From: Chloroflexota bacterium
Lineage (GTDB): Bacteria; Chloroflexota; Limnocylindria; Limnocylindrales; CSP1-4
Direction: 5' to 3'
NCBI GenBank assembly: GCA_030446555.1
Contig: JAUJNA010000008.1
Coordinates: 76,033 to 122,187, forward strand
Length of the DNA: 46,155 nt
Part shown: piece by piece, positions 1 through 11,264 of the stretch
Layout of the letters: each line of letters starts with the position of its first letter
How positions within the stretch are numbered: the first letter of the stretch is position 1
The notes under the pieces: generated by a model
What the model saw: the letters and a program-made list of their open reading frames with translations, nothing else
The model's database searches: none
What the model was told of the DNA's origin: nothing
Translations under genes and position numbers: made by a program

Positions 1-2051
1 CGCCCGATGCGTCCGGATCGCCCGCTGCGTCGCAGGCCCCGGCCGGCCAGCTGGTGTACGCCATCGACGGACAGGTCACCCAGCTCACCAACGCCCTGAC
101 CGACGTCCCCACGTCCGAGGCCGTGGGGTGGATGTACAACGGCCTCTACCGGTACAACGAGAGCCTCGTGCCCATCCCGGACCTCGCCGCCGAGGAGGCG
201 ACGATCAGCGAGGATGGACTGACCTGGACCATCAAGCTGGTCGAGAACGCCACGTTCCAGCCTGGCGGCGCCAACATGACGGCGGACGACGTCGTCTTCA
301 CCTACCAGATGTCGAACAGCCCGAACTGCCGGTTCAACCCGTCGATCTGTCTCGCCAACGTCGTGCTCGACGACCCGGACACCGAGGATGACCCCGAGGA
401 CCCGGCCGCCGATGACACCCCCGTGCTGACATCCGTCTCGAAGGTGGACGACTACACCGTCGAGTTCGTGCTCTCGCAGCCGTACGCGCCGTTCGCGACC
501 GTCACGCTGCCGGGCACGCTGATCGACAGCAAGGCCGCCGTCGAGGCCGCGTTCGCTGACTTCCAGGAGGCCAGCGGGCAGGTCCAGGATGCCCAGATCA
601 CCGACCTCAACGAGCGCATCGCGGCTGATGCGGCCCTCGGCGAGGACGAGGAAGCCGATCCGGAGAACCCGGCGACCAACCCGGACCCGGTGCAGTTCCG
701 CGGCGAGCTGGAGACCATCCTGGCCGACGCCGGGATCGAGGACATCCCCCAGCCCGATCCGGCGCTCTTCCCCCTGCTCGATCCCGAGACGGGTGAGGAG
801 ACCGGCGAGCTCGATGAGGCGGCCTACGTGGGCGCGCTCATCGGGGTCTTCACCGACCTGGTCAACAGCCGCGCCGCGCAGGGCATCGACGCCATCGCTG
901 CCGCGTACCCGCTGCTCTCGATCTCCCGCGCCCCGGTGGGCACCGGTCCCTTCTACGTGACCGAGTTCAACCCCGGTGCGAGCATCGAGCTCACAGCCAA
1001 CCCCGACTACCACTTCGGCGCACCGGCGCTCGAGGGCCTGTCCATCCCGATCATCACCGATGACGTGGCTGGCGCCTCCGCGCTCATCGGCGGCCAGATC
1101 GACTGGAAGTACTCCATGACCGCCGATTCGTACAACGCGGTCAAGGACGCGCCGAACGTCAAGCTGGCGCAGTACCCGGACTTCGGGTACTTCGGCCTGC
1201 AGTTCAACCTGCGCGAGGGCAAGCTGTTCGCGGACCCGAATCTGCGTCAGGCGCTCGCGCTCTGCATCCAGAAGCCCGAGGCCGTCGAGGCCGCGACCCA
1301 GGGTCAGGGCATCGCCATCTACGCGGACATCCCGCCGGCCTCGTGGGCCTACAACGAGGACGTCGAGAAGTACCCGTTCAACGCGGAGGCCGGCAAGGCG
1401 CTCATCGAGGAGTCCGGTTGGACCTTGGATGGGACGTCCAAGTTCCGCGGTGACAACACGACCGTCTATCAGAAGGACGGCCAGACCCTGGGGACCCAGG
1501 TCCTGGTGCGTGCCGGCAAGCCCGACCGCATCGCCTTCATGGGCTTCCTGGCTGACCAGTCCAACCAGAACTGCGGTTTCGACATCAGCATCAAGGAGGT
1601 CGACTTCGGGACCGTCCTGGTGCCGATGCTGAGCTGGCCGCATGCCCAGCAGGGCAAGGAAGGCCAGTCGGTCATCGACAAGCAGTTCGATGCCTACTTC
1701 GGCGGCTGGGGCACGGGCTTCGACCCGGATCCCTACTCCATCTACCACTCGAGCCAGTGCACCACGCCCGACCAGCCGGACACCTACAACTACATCTGCT
1801 ACCAGAACAAGCAGGCAGACAAGCTCATCGAGCAGGGTCTGGCCGAGCTCGACCAGGCCAAGCGCGCCGAGATCTACAAGGAGTTCGAGGCGATCCTCGC
1901 CAAGGACCTGCCGTACCTGTTCGCATGGTCTGACATCGCCCGCGAGGGCGTGAACGCCAGCGTGAACGGCGCCGAGCAGTGGACCCCGGAGAACATGAAC
2001 ACTCCGACCTGGGCCTACCAGCTCGAGAAGATCACCAAGACGGAGCAGTAG
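1..2051 (+). CDS. ABC transporter substrate-binding protein, family 5 (5' end cut by window)
   Basis: The frame is open from base 3, so the start codon and signal peptide lie outside the window. The first visible residues are a Ala/Ser/Pro-rich stretch like the linker after a lipobox, then LVYAIDG begins the mature fold. It is a DppA/OppA-type extracytoplasmic solute receptor, probably for peptides or a related small solute, that feeds the permeases downstream. Domain order is normal: ADDVVFTY (about 285-308), KVDDYTVEFVL (about 444-475), GTGPFYVTEF (about 940-970), then the C-lobe with GGWGTGFDPDPYS (about 1700-1740). Two acidic insertions are unusual: a short one near 365-420 and a long one of roughly 100 residues at about 570-905, between the N-lobe and the GTGPF motif. 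The ligand cannot be told from sequence. Confidence 0.93.
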   Translation, partial: PDASGSPAASQAPAGQLVYAIDGQVTQLTNALTDVPTSEAVGWMYNGLYRYNESLVPIPDLAAEEATISEDGLTWTIKLVENATFQPGGANMTADDVVFTYQMSNSPNCRFNPSICLANVVLDDPDTEDDPEDPAADDTPVLTSVSKVDDYTVEFVLSQPYAPFATVTLPGTLIDSKAAVEAAFADFQEASGQVQDAQITDLNERIAADAALGEDEEADPENPATNPDPVQFRGELETILADAGIEDIPQPDPALFPLLDPETGEETGELDEAAYVGALIGVFTDLVNSRAAQGIDAIAAAYPLLSISRAPVGTGPFYVTEFNPGASIELTANPDYHFGAPALEGLSIPIITDDVAGASALIGGQIDWKYSMTADSYNAVKDAPNVKLAQYPDFGYFGLQFNLREGKLFADPNLRQALALCIQKPEAVEAATQGQGIAIYADIPPASWAYNEDVEKYPFNAEAGKALIEESGWTLDGTSKFRGDNTTVYQKDGQTLGTQVLVRAGKPDRIAFMGFLADQSNQNCGFDISIKEVDFGTVLVPMLSWPHAQQGKEGQSVIDKQFDAYFGGWGTGFDPDPYSIYHSSQCTTPDQPDTYNYICYQNKQADKLIEQGLAELDQAKRAEIYKEFEAILAKDLPYLFAWSDIAREGVNASVNGAEQWTPENMNTPTWAYQLEKITKTEQ

Positions 2052-2090
2052 CACGGGACGATCCGGGCCATGTGACCGGATCCGACCGAT

Positions 2091-2132
2091 AGACCGTCGG
2101 CGGAGCCATATCGGCTCCGCCGGCGGTCTTTT
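2091..2132 (+). terminator. strong hairpin with T-tract after the binding-protein gene
   Basis: The arms at 2091-2107 and 2113-2129 pair over 17 positions (one G-T pair) around the loop ATATC, and TTTT ends at 2132. A smaller hairpin (GATCCGG at 2060-2066, CCGGATC at 2076-2082) precedes it. It sits between the binding-protein gene and the permease genes, where partial termination commonly keeps the receptor in excess over the transporter. Confidence 0.85.
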
Positions 2133-2178
2133 CACAAGAGAGAGGCTCGAGTCCACCGTCCGGATCGGGTGGACCTAT

Positions 2179-2205
2179 CCGGGGCGTGCCCCGGGGAGGT
2201 AGCAT
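2179..2205 (+). promoter_or_regulatory. palindrome plus TAGCAT -10-like box before permease genes
   Basis: A perfect palindrome, CCGGGGC-GT-GCCCCGG, at 2179-2194 is followed five bases later by TAGCAT at 2200-2205. There is no clear -35 box. It could be an internal promoter with an operator for the permease/ATPase genes, since a terminator precedes it. A plain GC-rich hairpin is the alternative. Confidence 0.35.
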
Positions 2206-2268
2206 CCCCGGACACCGGAAGCTGAAGGGACGACACGGGGTGATGCGGCGATGAGGCGGAGGTAGCAG

Positions 2269-3231
2269 ATGGCAGCCTACGTATTCAGGCGGACCCTCCA
2301 AGCGATCCCCATCCTCTTCGGGGTCGCGGTGATCGTCTTCATGATCGTGCAACTGGCGCCCGGCAGCCCTATCGACCGGTTCCGTACGCCGCGTGTGTCG
2401 CCGGCGCAGCTGGAGGCCCTCACCCGGCTGTACGGCCTGGACCAGCCGATCCTCGACCAGTTCGTGAAGTGGATCACCGCTTTCGTCCAGGTATGGCGAC
2501 GCGACGCCTGGGGCTACAGCACCCTGGACGGCCAGCCCGTCCTCGCCTCGGTCCTGGAGCGCGTGCCGGCCACGTTGCGGCTCATGGGCCTGTCCCTTCT
2601 CGTGACCATCGTGGTCGCGGTTCCCATCGGCGTGCTGGCGGCGGTGAAGCAGTACAGCTGGACGGACAAGATCATCACCACGCTGGCCACCATCGGCTAC
2701 GCCATCCCGTCCTTCATCCTCGGCATCTACGTCCTGTACTTCGGGGGCGTGGTCCTCAAGATGTTCCCGCTCTTCGGGATGGAGAGCCTGGGGCGCGGCG
2801 GCGGAGACATCTTCGACCTCGCATGGCACCTGGTGCTGCCCGTGACCAGCTTGGCCATCCAGCAGATCGCCGGCTGGGCGCGCTACATGCGCAGCTCGAT
2901 GCTCGAGGTGCTGCACCAGGACTACGTGCGCACCGCCAAGGCAAAGGGTCTCCCCCGGGCGCGCGTGCTGGGCAAGCATGCGCTGCGCAATGCGCTGATC
3001 CCCATCGTCACGCTGCTGGGCCTGTCGATCCCGGCTCTGCTCGCCGGCGCGGCCATCACCGAGTTCATCTTCAGCTACCCGGGCCTGGGGCAGTATTTCG
3101 TGCAGGCGGTCGGCGTGCGCGACTACCCCGTCGTCCTGGCGCTCACGATGGTCGGCGGGCTGACCGTCGTGCTGGGCAATCTCCTGGCCGATGTCCTCTA
3201 CGGCGTGGTCGACCCACGCATCAAGTACTAG
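2269..3231 (+). CDS. ABC transporter permease, DppB/OppB type
   Basis: This 320-residue inner-membrane permease has the DppB layout: N-terminal helix (ILFGVAVIVFMIVQLAPG), a periplasmic loop, then the BPD_transp_1 domain with several membrane helices. The ATPase-coupling (EAA-like) loop lies around DYVRTAKAKGLPRARVLGKH, and the protein ends in the typical DPRIKY. The ATG at 2269 follows a GGAGGT ribosome site. It is the first gene after the intercistronic terminator and lies 9 bases before the second permease, with which it should form the heterodimeric channel. The gene is intact, unlike its counterpart in the minus-strand operon. Confidence 0.95.
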   Translation: MAAYVFRRTLQAIPILFGVAVIVFMIVQLAPGSPIDRFRTPRVSPAQLEALTRLYGLDQPILDQFVKWITAFVQVWRRDAWGYSTLDGQPVLASVLERVPATLRLMGLSLLVTIVVAVPIGVLAAVKQYSWTDKIITTLATIGYAIPSFILGIYVLYFGGVVLKMFPLFGMESLGRGGGDIFDLAWHLVLPVTSLAIQQIAGWARYMRSSMLEVLHQDYVRTAKAKGLPRARVLGKHALRNALIPIVTLLGLSIPALLAGAAITEFIFSYPGLGQYFVQAVGVRDYPVVLALTMVGGLTVVLGNLLADVLYGVVDPRIKY

Positions 3232-3240
3232 GGGGCCACC

Positions 3241-4184
3241 ATGGACCGCATCGAGCCTGCCAGCCTGGCTGGCGTCGACACCTCCGCACGGGACGCCCTG
3301 CGCTCGGACACCGATGAGATCGACCTGATCCCTGTACGGACCTTCTGGCAGCTGGCACGCCAGCGCTTCATGCAGCACCGCCTCGCGGTCATCGCCCTCT
3401 TCGTGCTGGCCATCCTACTCGTCATGGCGACCGTCATCCCCCTCGCCACCGGTATCCAGTACCGCCTTTCGGACCTGCGCCTCATCAATGACGGCCCGTC
3501 CCTCACCGCGCCCCTCGGGTACGACGAGGTCGGCACCAACATCTTCATCCGGCTCGCCAAGGGCACCCAGAGCTCGCTCATCATCGGGGGCGCGGCGGTG
3601 CTCATCATCGTGGGCATCGGCACCTTCGTGGGCGCCATCTCCGGCTACGCCGGTGGGTGGATCGACAACGTCCTCATGCGGATGGTGGACGTCGTCCTAT
3701 CACTGCCGGTCCTGTTCATCATCCTGATGATCGTCTCCTTCTTCGGCGTCGGCGATATCCGGGTGGTCATCATCGCCATCGGGATCACCGGCTGGACGCT
3801 CGCGGCACGCCTCATCAGGGCCGAGTTCCTGACTCTGCGGGAAGCCGACTTCGTGCAGGCCGCCCGCGCCCTGGGAGCCGGTCACCGGCGCATCATCCTG
3901 CGTCACATCCTGCCCTCGGCGATGGCGCCGCTGGTCGTCGCCGCCGCCCTGGGCGTCGCCGACTCGGTGGTGACCGAGGCCGCCCTGAGCTTCCTGGGCT
4001 ATGGCATCAGCCCGCCCGATGCCAGCCTGGGGAACATGCTCAACAAGGTGCGCATCTACTTCTTCTCGGCACCGGAGCGGATCCTCTATCCCAGCGTGGT
4101 CCTCGTCCTCATCGTGCTCTGCGCCAGTTTCCTGGGCGACGGCATCCGTGATGCCCTGGATCCTCGGCAGCGGATCGCGTCGAA

Positions 4185-4188
<4 letters not shown>
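3241..4188 (+). CDS. ABC transporter permease, DppC/OppC type
   Basis: This 315-residue permease is of DppC type. A cytoplasmic N-terminal tail of about 35 residues leads into a first membrane helix (LAVIALFVLAILLVMATV), then the BPD_transp_1 domain. EADFVQAARALGAGHRRII is the loop that docks on the ATPase, and the protein ends with GDGIRDALDPR, a family hallmark. It pairs with the DppB-type permease upstream. Its stop overlaps the GTG start of the next gene (GTGA), so the ATPase genes are probably translated by coupling. Confidence 0.95.
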
Positions 4189-5248
<1,060 letters not shown>

Positions 5249-5252
<4 letters not shown>

Positions 5253-6430
5253 CCACTGATAGCGAAGCGAACACCATGGACGACGCCTCCCGGGCCCCCG
5301 GCGCGACCGACGTGGGGACCTCAGCAGCCACCGGCTCGGTGGATGGCAACGGCGCGCGGCCGAGCGATGGCGAGACCTTGGTGCGAGTCCAGGACCTCGT
5401 CAAGCACTTCCCGATCCGGGGCGGCCTGCTTGGCGTGAGCAAGCTTGGCGCGGTCCGCGCGGTGGACGGCGTCAGCTTCGATGTTCGGCGCGGCGAGACG
5501 TTGGGTCTGGTGGGGGAGTCCGGCTGCGGCAAGACGACCCTGGGCAAGGTCATCCTGCGACTCATCCCGGCCACGTCCGGGGAGGTCTACATCAAGGACC
5601 GCGCGATGTTCAAGCAGAGCGGCAACCAGATGAAGGCCATCCGCGAGGACATGCAGGTCGTCTTCCAGGATCCGTACGCCAGCCTCAACCCGCGCATGAC
5701 GGTCGGCGAGATCGTGGGCGAGGGTCCGCTCGTCCACGGCCTCAGCAACCGCAAGAAGCGCGAGGCGCTCGTGCGCGAGCTGCTGGGCCGCGTGGGTCTG
5801 AACCAGAGTCACATCCACCGATATCCGCACGAGTTCTCGGGCGGGCAACGCCAGCGCATCGGGATCGCTCGTGCGCTCGCGTTGAACCCCGAATTCGTGG
5901 TCTGCGACGAGCCTGTCTCGGCACTCGACGTGTCGATCCAGAGCCAGGTGCTGAACCTGCTGGACGACCTGCAGAAGGAGTTGGGGCTGACCTACCTCTT
6001 CATCGCCCACAACCTGGCCGTGGTGGAGCACATCAGCGACCGCGTGGGCGTCATGTACCTGGGCAAGATCGTGGAGCTGGCTGACGTCGACACCCTGTAC
6101 CGCGACCCACGCCACCCGTACACCGTGGCACTGCTTTCGGCCGTGCCAGAGACGGATCCACGTCGACGACGCAAGCGCCTCGTCCTTCGAGGCGATGTGC
6201 CGAGCCCGGTCAACCCACCGTCAGGCTGCCGTTTCCACACGCGATGCTGGCTGCGTGAGCAGCTGGGCAACCCGGAGAACTGCGTGACCGAGGAGCCGCC
6301 CCTGCGGGTCCTGGCGCCGGGCCAGCAAGCCGCCTGCCACTGGGCCGAGAAGATCAGCCCGGAGGCCATCCAGTCCGCGGCGGACCGTCAGCCGACCGTC
6401 GCGACGGCGGAGCCGGCGCCGGCTGCCTGA
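5249..6430 (+). CDS. oligo/dipeptide ABC transporter ATP-binding protein, DppF type
   Basis: This 393-residue ATPase is the last gene of the plus-strand importer operon. It has Walker A GESGCGKT, signature FSGGQRQR, Walker [13 protein letters not shown], and a C-terminal Cys motif in [21 protein letters not shown] low-complexity N-terminal extension of about 40 residues precedes the ATPase fold, so a downstream start is possible, but the ATG at 5249 overlaps the DppD stop and is the likeliest. The gene ends 5 bases before the 3' end of the convergent lipoprotein gene, with no room for a separate terminator. Confidence 0.95.
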
Positions 6431-6435
6431 CGAGG

Positions 6436-6819
6436 TCAGACCTTGACGACGCTGACCTCCCATTCGCTGCAATCGGGGTCGGCCTGCTCGATGAAGTACT
6501 GTCCCTCCTCCACGTCGTTCACGAAGTTGATGGGGATGGTCGGGTCCGGGTTGTCGTAGATCGGCTCGCCGCCGGCGGCCGGCGTGATGAGCAGATGGAC
6601 GCTCTCGCAGTCAGGGGCGGAGTAGCTGATCCGGTAGCGGCCCTTCGCGAGGCCGTGCGGCACGCGCTCTTCTGACGAGGTCACGGTCACCTTGGTCGAG
6701 AGCGACGCCTCCCCGCCACCCCCTCCCGGCCCGCCGTCACCGGGGGCTCCCGCGCCGCCGCAGCCGATCAGCGTGAGTGCTGCCGCCATGGCGGCACCGG
6801 CCCATCGTGTCCGACTCAT
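6436..6819 (-). CDS. small secreted lipoprotein of unknown function
   Basis: This 127-residue protein has a clear lipoprotein signal: a basic start (MSRTRW), a hydrophobic core (AAMAAALTLIG) and the lipobox LIGC, followed by a Gly-rich linker. The remaining ~90 residues look like a small beta-rich domain with two Cys (PDCESVHLL and DPDCSEWEV) that could form a disulfide. The ATG at 6819 has a GGGAGG ribosome site. It lies 85 bases downstream of the minus-strand DppF-type gene, so it may belong to that operon as an accessory surface protein. I do not recognise the family. Confidence 0.8.
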   Translation of the reverse strand: MSRTRWAGAAMAAALTLIGCGGAGAPGDGGPGGGGGEASLSTKVTVTSSEERVPHGLAKGRYRISYSAPDCESVHLLITPAAGGEPIYDNPDPTIPINFVNDVEEGQYFIEQADPDCSEWEVSVVKV

Positions 6820-6838
6820 CGTTAGCTGCCTCCCTGGT

Positions 6839-6857
6839 GCGGCGGGCCACCCGCCGC
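6839..6857 (-). terminator. hairpin between DppF-type gene and lipoprotein gene
   Basis: GCGGCGGG at 6839-6846 pairs perfectly with CCCGCCGC at 6850-6857 around CCA. There is no T-tract on either strand, so it may be an attenuator or RNA-stabilising hairpin rather than a full terminator. Confidence 0.4.
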
Positions 6858-6904
6858 GGGGCCATGCGCGCCGCGAGATCGCGGGCGAGCAGATGATGGC
6901 GCAT

Positions 6905-7975
6905 TCACGCCTCGTCCCTCAGACGTTCCGAGCTCTGTTCCGCGAAGTGGCAGGCCACGCGGTGAGCGTCGGCAAGGTCACGCAGCAGAGGCACCTGCTC
7001 GCTGCACTCGACCGGCCGTTCCAGCCGGTCACGGAGCCAGCAGCGGGGATGGAAATTGCATCCGCTGGGCGGGTCCACTGGGCTGGGCACGTCGCCGCGG
7101 AGGATGATCCGCTTCCGGCGGAGCGCAGGATCGGGCACCGGGATGGCTGACATGAGGGCCAGCGTGTAGGGATGCCGCGGGTCGCGGTAGATCTGTTCCC
7201 GCGCGGCGATCTCGGCCACCCGGCCCAGGTACATCACCGCGACGCGCTGGCTGACATGCTCCACGACGCCCATGTTGTGGGCGATGAAGAGGTAGGTCAG
7301 CCCCAGCTCGCCCTGGAGTGAACGGAGCAGGTTCAGGACCTGGGCCTGGATGGAGACGTCGAGCGCCGATACGGGCTCATCGCAGACCACAAGGTCGGGC
7401 TCCAGCACGAGCGCCCTGGCGATCCCGATGCGCTGGCGCTGACCACCCGAGAACTCGTGCGGATAGCGGCGCGCCTGGTACTGCTGGAGTCCCACGAGGT
7501 CCATGATCCGGGTGACACGCCTGCGGCGCTCTGCGGCGTCACTCACCCCGTGGATGCGCAGCCCGTCCCCGATGCTGTCGCCGGCCGGCGTCCGCGGGTC
7601 GAGCGAGGCCGACGGATCCTGGAAGATGATCTGCATCCGCCGTCGGTAGGGCTTCAGCGAAGCTCCGCGCAGCCGCGTGATGTCCTCGCCATCGAAGAGG
7701 ATGCTTCCGGACGTGGGCTCGATCAGCCGCAGCAGCAGCCGACCGACGGTGGTCTTGCCACAGCCCGACTCGCCGACCAGTCCCACCGTCTCGCCCCGCT
7801 CGATGCGCAGGTCCACGCCGTCCACCGCTCGCACCTCGGCGACCGTGCGCTGCAGGACGCCACCCTTGACAGGGAAGACCTTGACCAGGTCTCGGAGCTC
7901 CACGAGCGGTGCCTCTCGTGAGATCGCCGAGGCCTCCAGCGACGGCAGCTCCGAGCGCAGGCGGGCGACCGTCAT
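6905..7975 (-). CDS. oligo/dipeptide ABC transporter ATP-binding protein, DppF type (second operon)
   Basis: Motifs are Walker A GESGCGKT, signature FSGGQRQR, Walker [13 protein letters not shown], and the C-terminal [14 protein letters not shown] Cys motif. The frame stays open to 8050, but the ATG at 7975 ([10 protein letters not shown]) overlaps the TGA of the upstream ATPase as ATGA, as in the plus-strand operon, so I choose it (356 residues). It is intact although the permease genes of the same operon are broken in this sequence. It would energise import together with the adjacent DppD-type protein. Confidence 0.93.
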   Translation of the reverse strand: MTVARLRSELPSLEASAISREAPLVELRDLVKVFPVKGGVLQRTVAEVRAVDGVDLRIERGETVGLVGESGCGKTTVGRLLLRLIEPTSGSILFDGEDITRLRGASLKPYRRRMQIIFQDPSASLDPRTPAGDSIGDGLRIHGVSDAAERRRRVTRIMDLVGLQQYQARRYPHEFSGGQRQRIGIARALVLEPDLVVCDEPVSALDVSIQAQVLNLLRSLQGELGLTYLFIAHNMGVVEHVSQRVAVMYLGRVAEIAAREQIYRDPRHPYTLALMSAIPVPDPALRRKRIILRGDVPSPVDPPSGCNFHPRCWLRDRLERPVECSEQVPLLRDLADAHRVACHFAEQSSERLRDEA

Positions 7976-9171
7976 GCGCTCACCGCCGCCTCGGGGAAGT
8001 GGTCCGGGCTGGGCCGGGGCCTCCCGTCCGGCATGTGGTAGAGCCAGCAACGGACGTCATGGCCGGCGCCCACCGAGCGGAGTTCGGGGTGCGACTCCGT
8101 GGCCAGCACATTGTTGTGCTCGACGCGCGCGAGGCACCGTTCCGCGAACCGACAGCCGGGGGGCAGGTCGATGAGGTTGGGCACGTTGCCGGGGATGACC
8201 GCCAGCTCGTCCCTTGGTCGACCGAGCATGGGGATCGATGCGATGAGTCCCTGCGTGTAGGGGTGCCTTGGCCGATCGAAGAGCGTGCGCACGTCCGTCT
8301 GTTCCACGATCTCACCGGCGTACATGACGGCCACCCGGTCGCACATCTCGGCGACGACGCCAAGGTCGTGCGTGATGAGGATGATGGCCGTGCCGGTCTC
8401 CTCCTGGAGGCGGCGCATCAGATCCAGGATCTGCGCCTGGATGGTGACGTCCAGAGCGGTCGTCGGCTCATCGGCGATGAGGAGCTCCGGCTCACACGCG
8501 AGGGCCATGGCGATCATCACCCGCTGCGCCATGCCACCCGACATCTCGTGGGGGTAGGCCTTCAGGCGCCGCTCCGGATCGGGGATGCCCACCATGCGCA
8601 AGAGCTCCAACGCCCGCCCCCTGGCAGCTCGCCGCTTGACGTTGCGATGGATCTCGAGCACCTCACCCAGCTGGGACCCGACGTCCATGACCGGGTTCAG
8701 CGAGGAGGTCGGCTGCTGGAAGATCATGGTGATCCGATCACCGCGCAGCGCGCGCAACTGCCGGTCGGGCAGGGTCCGCAGATCCTGCCCGTGGAAGCGG
8801 ACCGCTCCCGCTTCGACGCGTCCCGGCGGGTTGATCAGGCCCAGGACCGACAGCGAGGTGACGCTCTTGCCGCACCCGGACTCGCCCACGAGGCCCAGGA
8901 CCTCGCCGCGGTGGACCGTGAGGTCCACGCCGGTGACCGCCGTGACGGTCCCCGCGCGGGTCACGAAGGAGGTGCGCAGTCGCGCACCCATGGGTTCGCC
9001 GACCTGTCCGCGGTGCGCGACCGCCGTCGGCACCATCTCCTCGATGGCCGTCTCATCGAGCCCGACCACCGCGATCTCACTCTCGGTCGACCCGTCGAGC
9101 GCGTCGCTCTCCACGCCTACGCCGTCCTCGGGGGCCGCTCGGTCATCGCCCCAGCCTCGGGTCGAGCGCAT
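7972..9171 (-). CDS. oligo/dipeptide ABC transporter ATP-binding protein, DppD type (second operon)
   Basis: Walker A GESGCGKS, signature MSGGMAQR, Walker [13 protein letters not shown] and the C-terminal domain with GCRFAERC identify a DppD-type ATPase. The longest frame starts at 9171 and overlaps the 3' end of the permease gene by about 28 bases. A GTG at 9114, about 29 bases after the permease stop, is a plausible alternative start because the first ~60 residues are poorly conserved linker. It is paralogous to the gene at 4185-5252 and suggests that the whole importer operon was duplicated and diverged. Confidence 0.92.
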   Translation of the reverse strand: MRSTRGWGDDRAAPEDGVGVESDALDGSTESEIAVVGLDETAIEEMVPTAVAHRGQVGEPMGARLRTSFVTRAGTVTAVTGVDLTVHRGEVLGLVGESGCGKSVTSLSVLGLINPPGRVEAGAVRFHGQDLRTLPDRQLRALRGDRITMIFQQPTSSLNPVMDVGSQLGEVLEIHRNVKRRAARGRALELLRMVGIPDPERRLKAYPHEMSGGMAQRVMIAMALACEPELLIADEPTTALDVTIQAQILDLMRRLQEETGTAIILITHDLGVVAEMCDRVAVMYAGEIVEQTDVRTLFDRPRHPYTQGLIASIPMLGRPRDELAVIPGNVPNLIDLPPGCRFAERCLARVEHNNVLATESHPELRSVGAGHDVRCWLYHMPDGRPRPSPDHFPEAAVSA

Positions 9172-10086
9172 CGCGCAGGCCGTCGCCGAGCAGGTTGAAG
9201 GCGAGCACGGACATCGTGATGGCGATGCCCGGGAACAGCAGCAGGTGGGGCGCGGCGAAGACCTGGTTGCGCTCCAGGCCGATCATGGAGCCCCACTCGG
9301 GGTGCCCACCTCGGCGCCCAGGCCGATGAAGGAGAGCGCCGCGACGTCCAGGACCGCTCCGCCGATGCCCAGCGTGCCCTGCACCACGAGCGGCGTGAGC
9401 GCGTTCGGAAGCACGCGCCGAACAGGAGACCGGTGGGCGATTCGCCCAGCGCACGGGCCGCCGTCACGTAGTCCTGCTCGCGCACGGTCAGGACCGAGGC
9501 GCGCATGACACGCGCGTACACGGGGATGGCGACGAGGCCGATGGCCAGGAGGGCGTTGAACAGCTGCCCGCGGCCGAGCACGGTCACGATGAGGATGGCC
9601 AGGATGAGCGCCGGGAAGACGAGCAGGACGTCCATCAGCCGCATGAGGATCGTGTCCACCCAGCCGCCCAGGAAGCCCGAGATGGCGCCGAGGACCGTCC
9701 CACGACATGGCGAAGCCGACCGTCGCGAAGCCGACGATGAGCGAGATCCGAGCACCGAAGACGACACGGCTGAAGACGTCGCGGAAGTTGCCGTCGGTGC
9801 CCATGAAGTGCTCGGGCTGGGTCGCCGGGCAGCCCAGGGCGTGGATGCGGGGCGACAGCGTGGTCGACGCCGGGCTCCAGACCGATGAGCACTTGGCCTG
9901 GATCGTGCGGGGCGATGACGGGCGCGAAGATGGCGACGAGGGCGAGGAAGAGGAGCACGACGAGCCCCACCAGCGCCGACCGCTGGCGCAGCACGTTGCC
10001 CAGCGCGTCTCGCCAGCGGCTCGCTGCGGCGCGCCGGTGGCGAGGGCGTCGCCGGCGCCGCTCAGCGGCTCGACGGTGGCGGCCAC
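9143..10086 (-). CDS. ABC transporter permease, DppC type, broken by about five frameshifts
   Basis: Pieces in all three frames join into one DppC-type permease. From GTG 10086 the order is: N-terminal tail, [15 protein letters not shown] (near 10000), [16 protein letters not shown] (near 9820), [16 protein letters not shown] (near 9680), [17 protein letters not shown] (near 9400), [10 protein letters not shown] (near 9290) and the family ending [14 protein letters not shown] at 9143. Three breaks fall in short G/C runs: 9299-9302 (one C missing on the gene strand), 9420 and 9699-9701. Repairing each restores the family sequence, which favours consensus errors over real decay. The GTG start lies 1 base after the stop of the upstream permease. 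Confidence 0.85.
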
Positions 10087-10087
10087 C

Positions 10088-11157
10088 TCAGCCCACCTTC
10101 ACGCGCGGGTCGAGGTAGGCGTACGAGATGTCGACGAGGAGGTTCACGAACAGGAAACCGATGGCGATGATGAGCGTGAAGCCCTGGATGACCACGTAGT
10201 CGCGAGCCTCGATGGCATCGAAGACGGTGCGGCCCACGCCCGCCGGTTGAAGATCGTCTCGGTCAGCACGGCACCGCCCAGCAGCAGCGCCGATCTGGAG
10301 GCCGATGATCGTGACCACCGGCAGGACCGCGTTCCGGAAGGCATGTCGCATCAGGACCAGCCGGCTCGTCTGTCCCTTACGCGCGGTGCGGATGTAATCC
10401 TGACCCATGACCTCGAGCAGGCTCGAGCGCGTGATGCGCGCGATGATGGCGAGCGGGATGGTGCCCAGTGCGGCCGCGGGCAGGAGCAGGTGCCGAACGC
10501 GTCGATGAGGGCGTCCCACTGGAAGGTGAGCAGCGCCGTCAGCGTGTAGATGCCGGAGATGAAGTCGAGGAAGGTGCGCGGCAGCCCGGTGACCCCCTGC
10601 AGGCCCCACACCTCGACCAGCGAGTCGATGCTCACGCCGGAGCTCAGCCTCCCCGAGGGAGGCAGGGCGAACGGTGTGCCGCGGAGCGTGACCGCGAAGA
10701 GGTACGCCAGCACGAGCCCGAGCACGAAGACGGGCGTGGAGAAGCCGACGTTGGCGAAGATCATGGAGCCTACGTCCACGGCCGAGTTGCGCCGGTACGC
10801 AGACGACGCCGAGCGGGATGCCCACGAGGATGGCGAAGAGGAGGCGAAGCGCTGAGCTCGATGGTCGTCGGGAGACGGTCGACGATGAGCTCGGTCACGG
10901 GCTCCCGGAACTGGATGGACGTTCCCTGCATCGCCCGAGGCGACGTCCGCCAGGTAGCGCACGAACTGGACGTGGATGGGCTCATCGAGTCCGAACCGGA
11001 TGGCGAACTGCGCGCACCGCTGAGGGGTCGCGCGCTCGCCCAGCGTCGCCACGCAGGGGTCGCCCGGCATGATCCGCGCCACGGCGAACACGAGGAACAC
11101 GATGGCGAAGAGGACGGGGATGCTGACGAGGATGCGCCGGATGATGAAACGGGCCAT
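10088..11157 (-). CDS. ABC transporter permease, DppB type, broken by several frameshifts
   Basis: The gene begins at ATG 11157 (MARFIIRRILVSIPVLFAI) and reads on in different frames as FREPVTELIVDRLPTTIELS (near 10900), GFSTPVFVLGLVLAYLF (near 10720), IPLAIIARITRSSLLEVMG (near 10440), VVTIIGLQIGA (near 10300) and a typical end, DPRVKVG, at 10088. At least five single-base breaks are needed, near 10940, 10850, 10800, 10490 and 10260. At 10940 the extra base lies in a GGG run. The pieces keep membrane helices and family motifs in order, so a functional gene in the organism is likely. It pairs with the DppC-type permease directly downstream. Confidence 0.83.
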
Positions 11158-11196
11158 CGGCGCTCTGGTGCTCCCTGGGGTTCGCGGTGGATACGA

Positions 11197-11226
11197 GAAG
11201 GGCGCCGCCCGTGGGCGGCGCCCTTC
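11197..11226 (-). terminator. perfect 14-bp hairpin after the second binding-protein gene
   Basis: GAAGGGCGCCGCCC at 11197-11210 pairs perfectly with 11213-11226 around two bases. It lies between the binding-protein gene and the permease genes, exactly where the plus-strand operon has its terminator at 2091-2132. The T-tract is weak, so partial termination or mRNA protection is likely. Confidence 0.7.
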
Positions 11227-11264
11227 CCTGTGGGGTCCCTAGTCGGACTTCCGGGTGGCTGCCG

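Noticed and set aside
2032-3378. 448-codon minus-strand frame opposite the first permease
   Set aside because: No domain or signal; it covers the terminator and a well-supported gene.
6781-6796. Perfect palindrome TGCCGCCATGGCGGCA as a possible operator
   Set aside because: It lies within the signal-peptide codons of the lipoprotein gene (Met-Ala-Ala-Ala) and is explained by Ala codon choice.
9143-11157. Programmed frameshifting in the second permease pair
   Set aside because: Too many breaks, in both directions, in ordinary G/C runs, with no slippery site or stimulatory structure pattern; errors are simpler.
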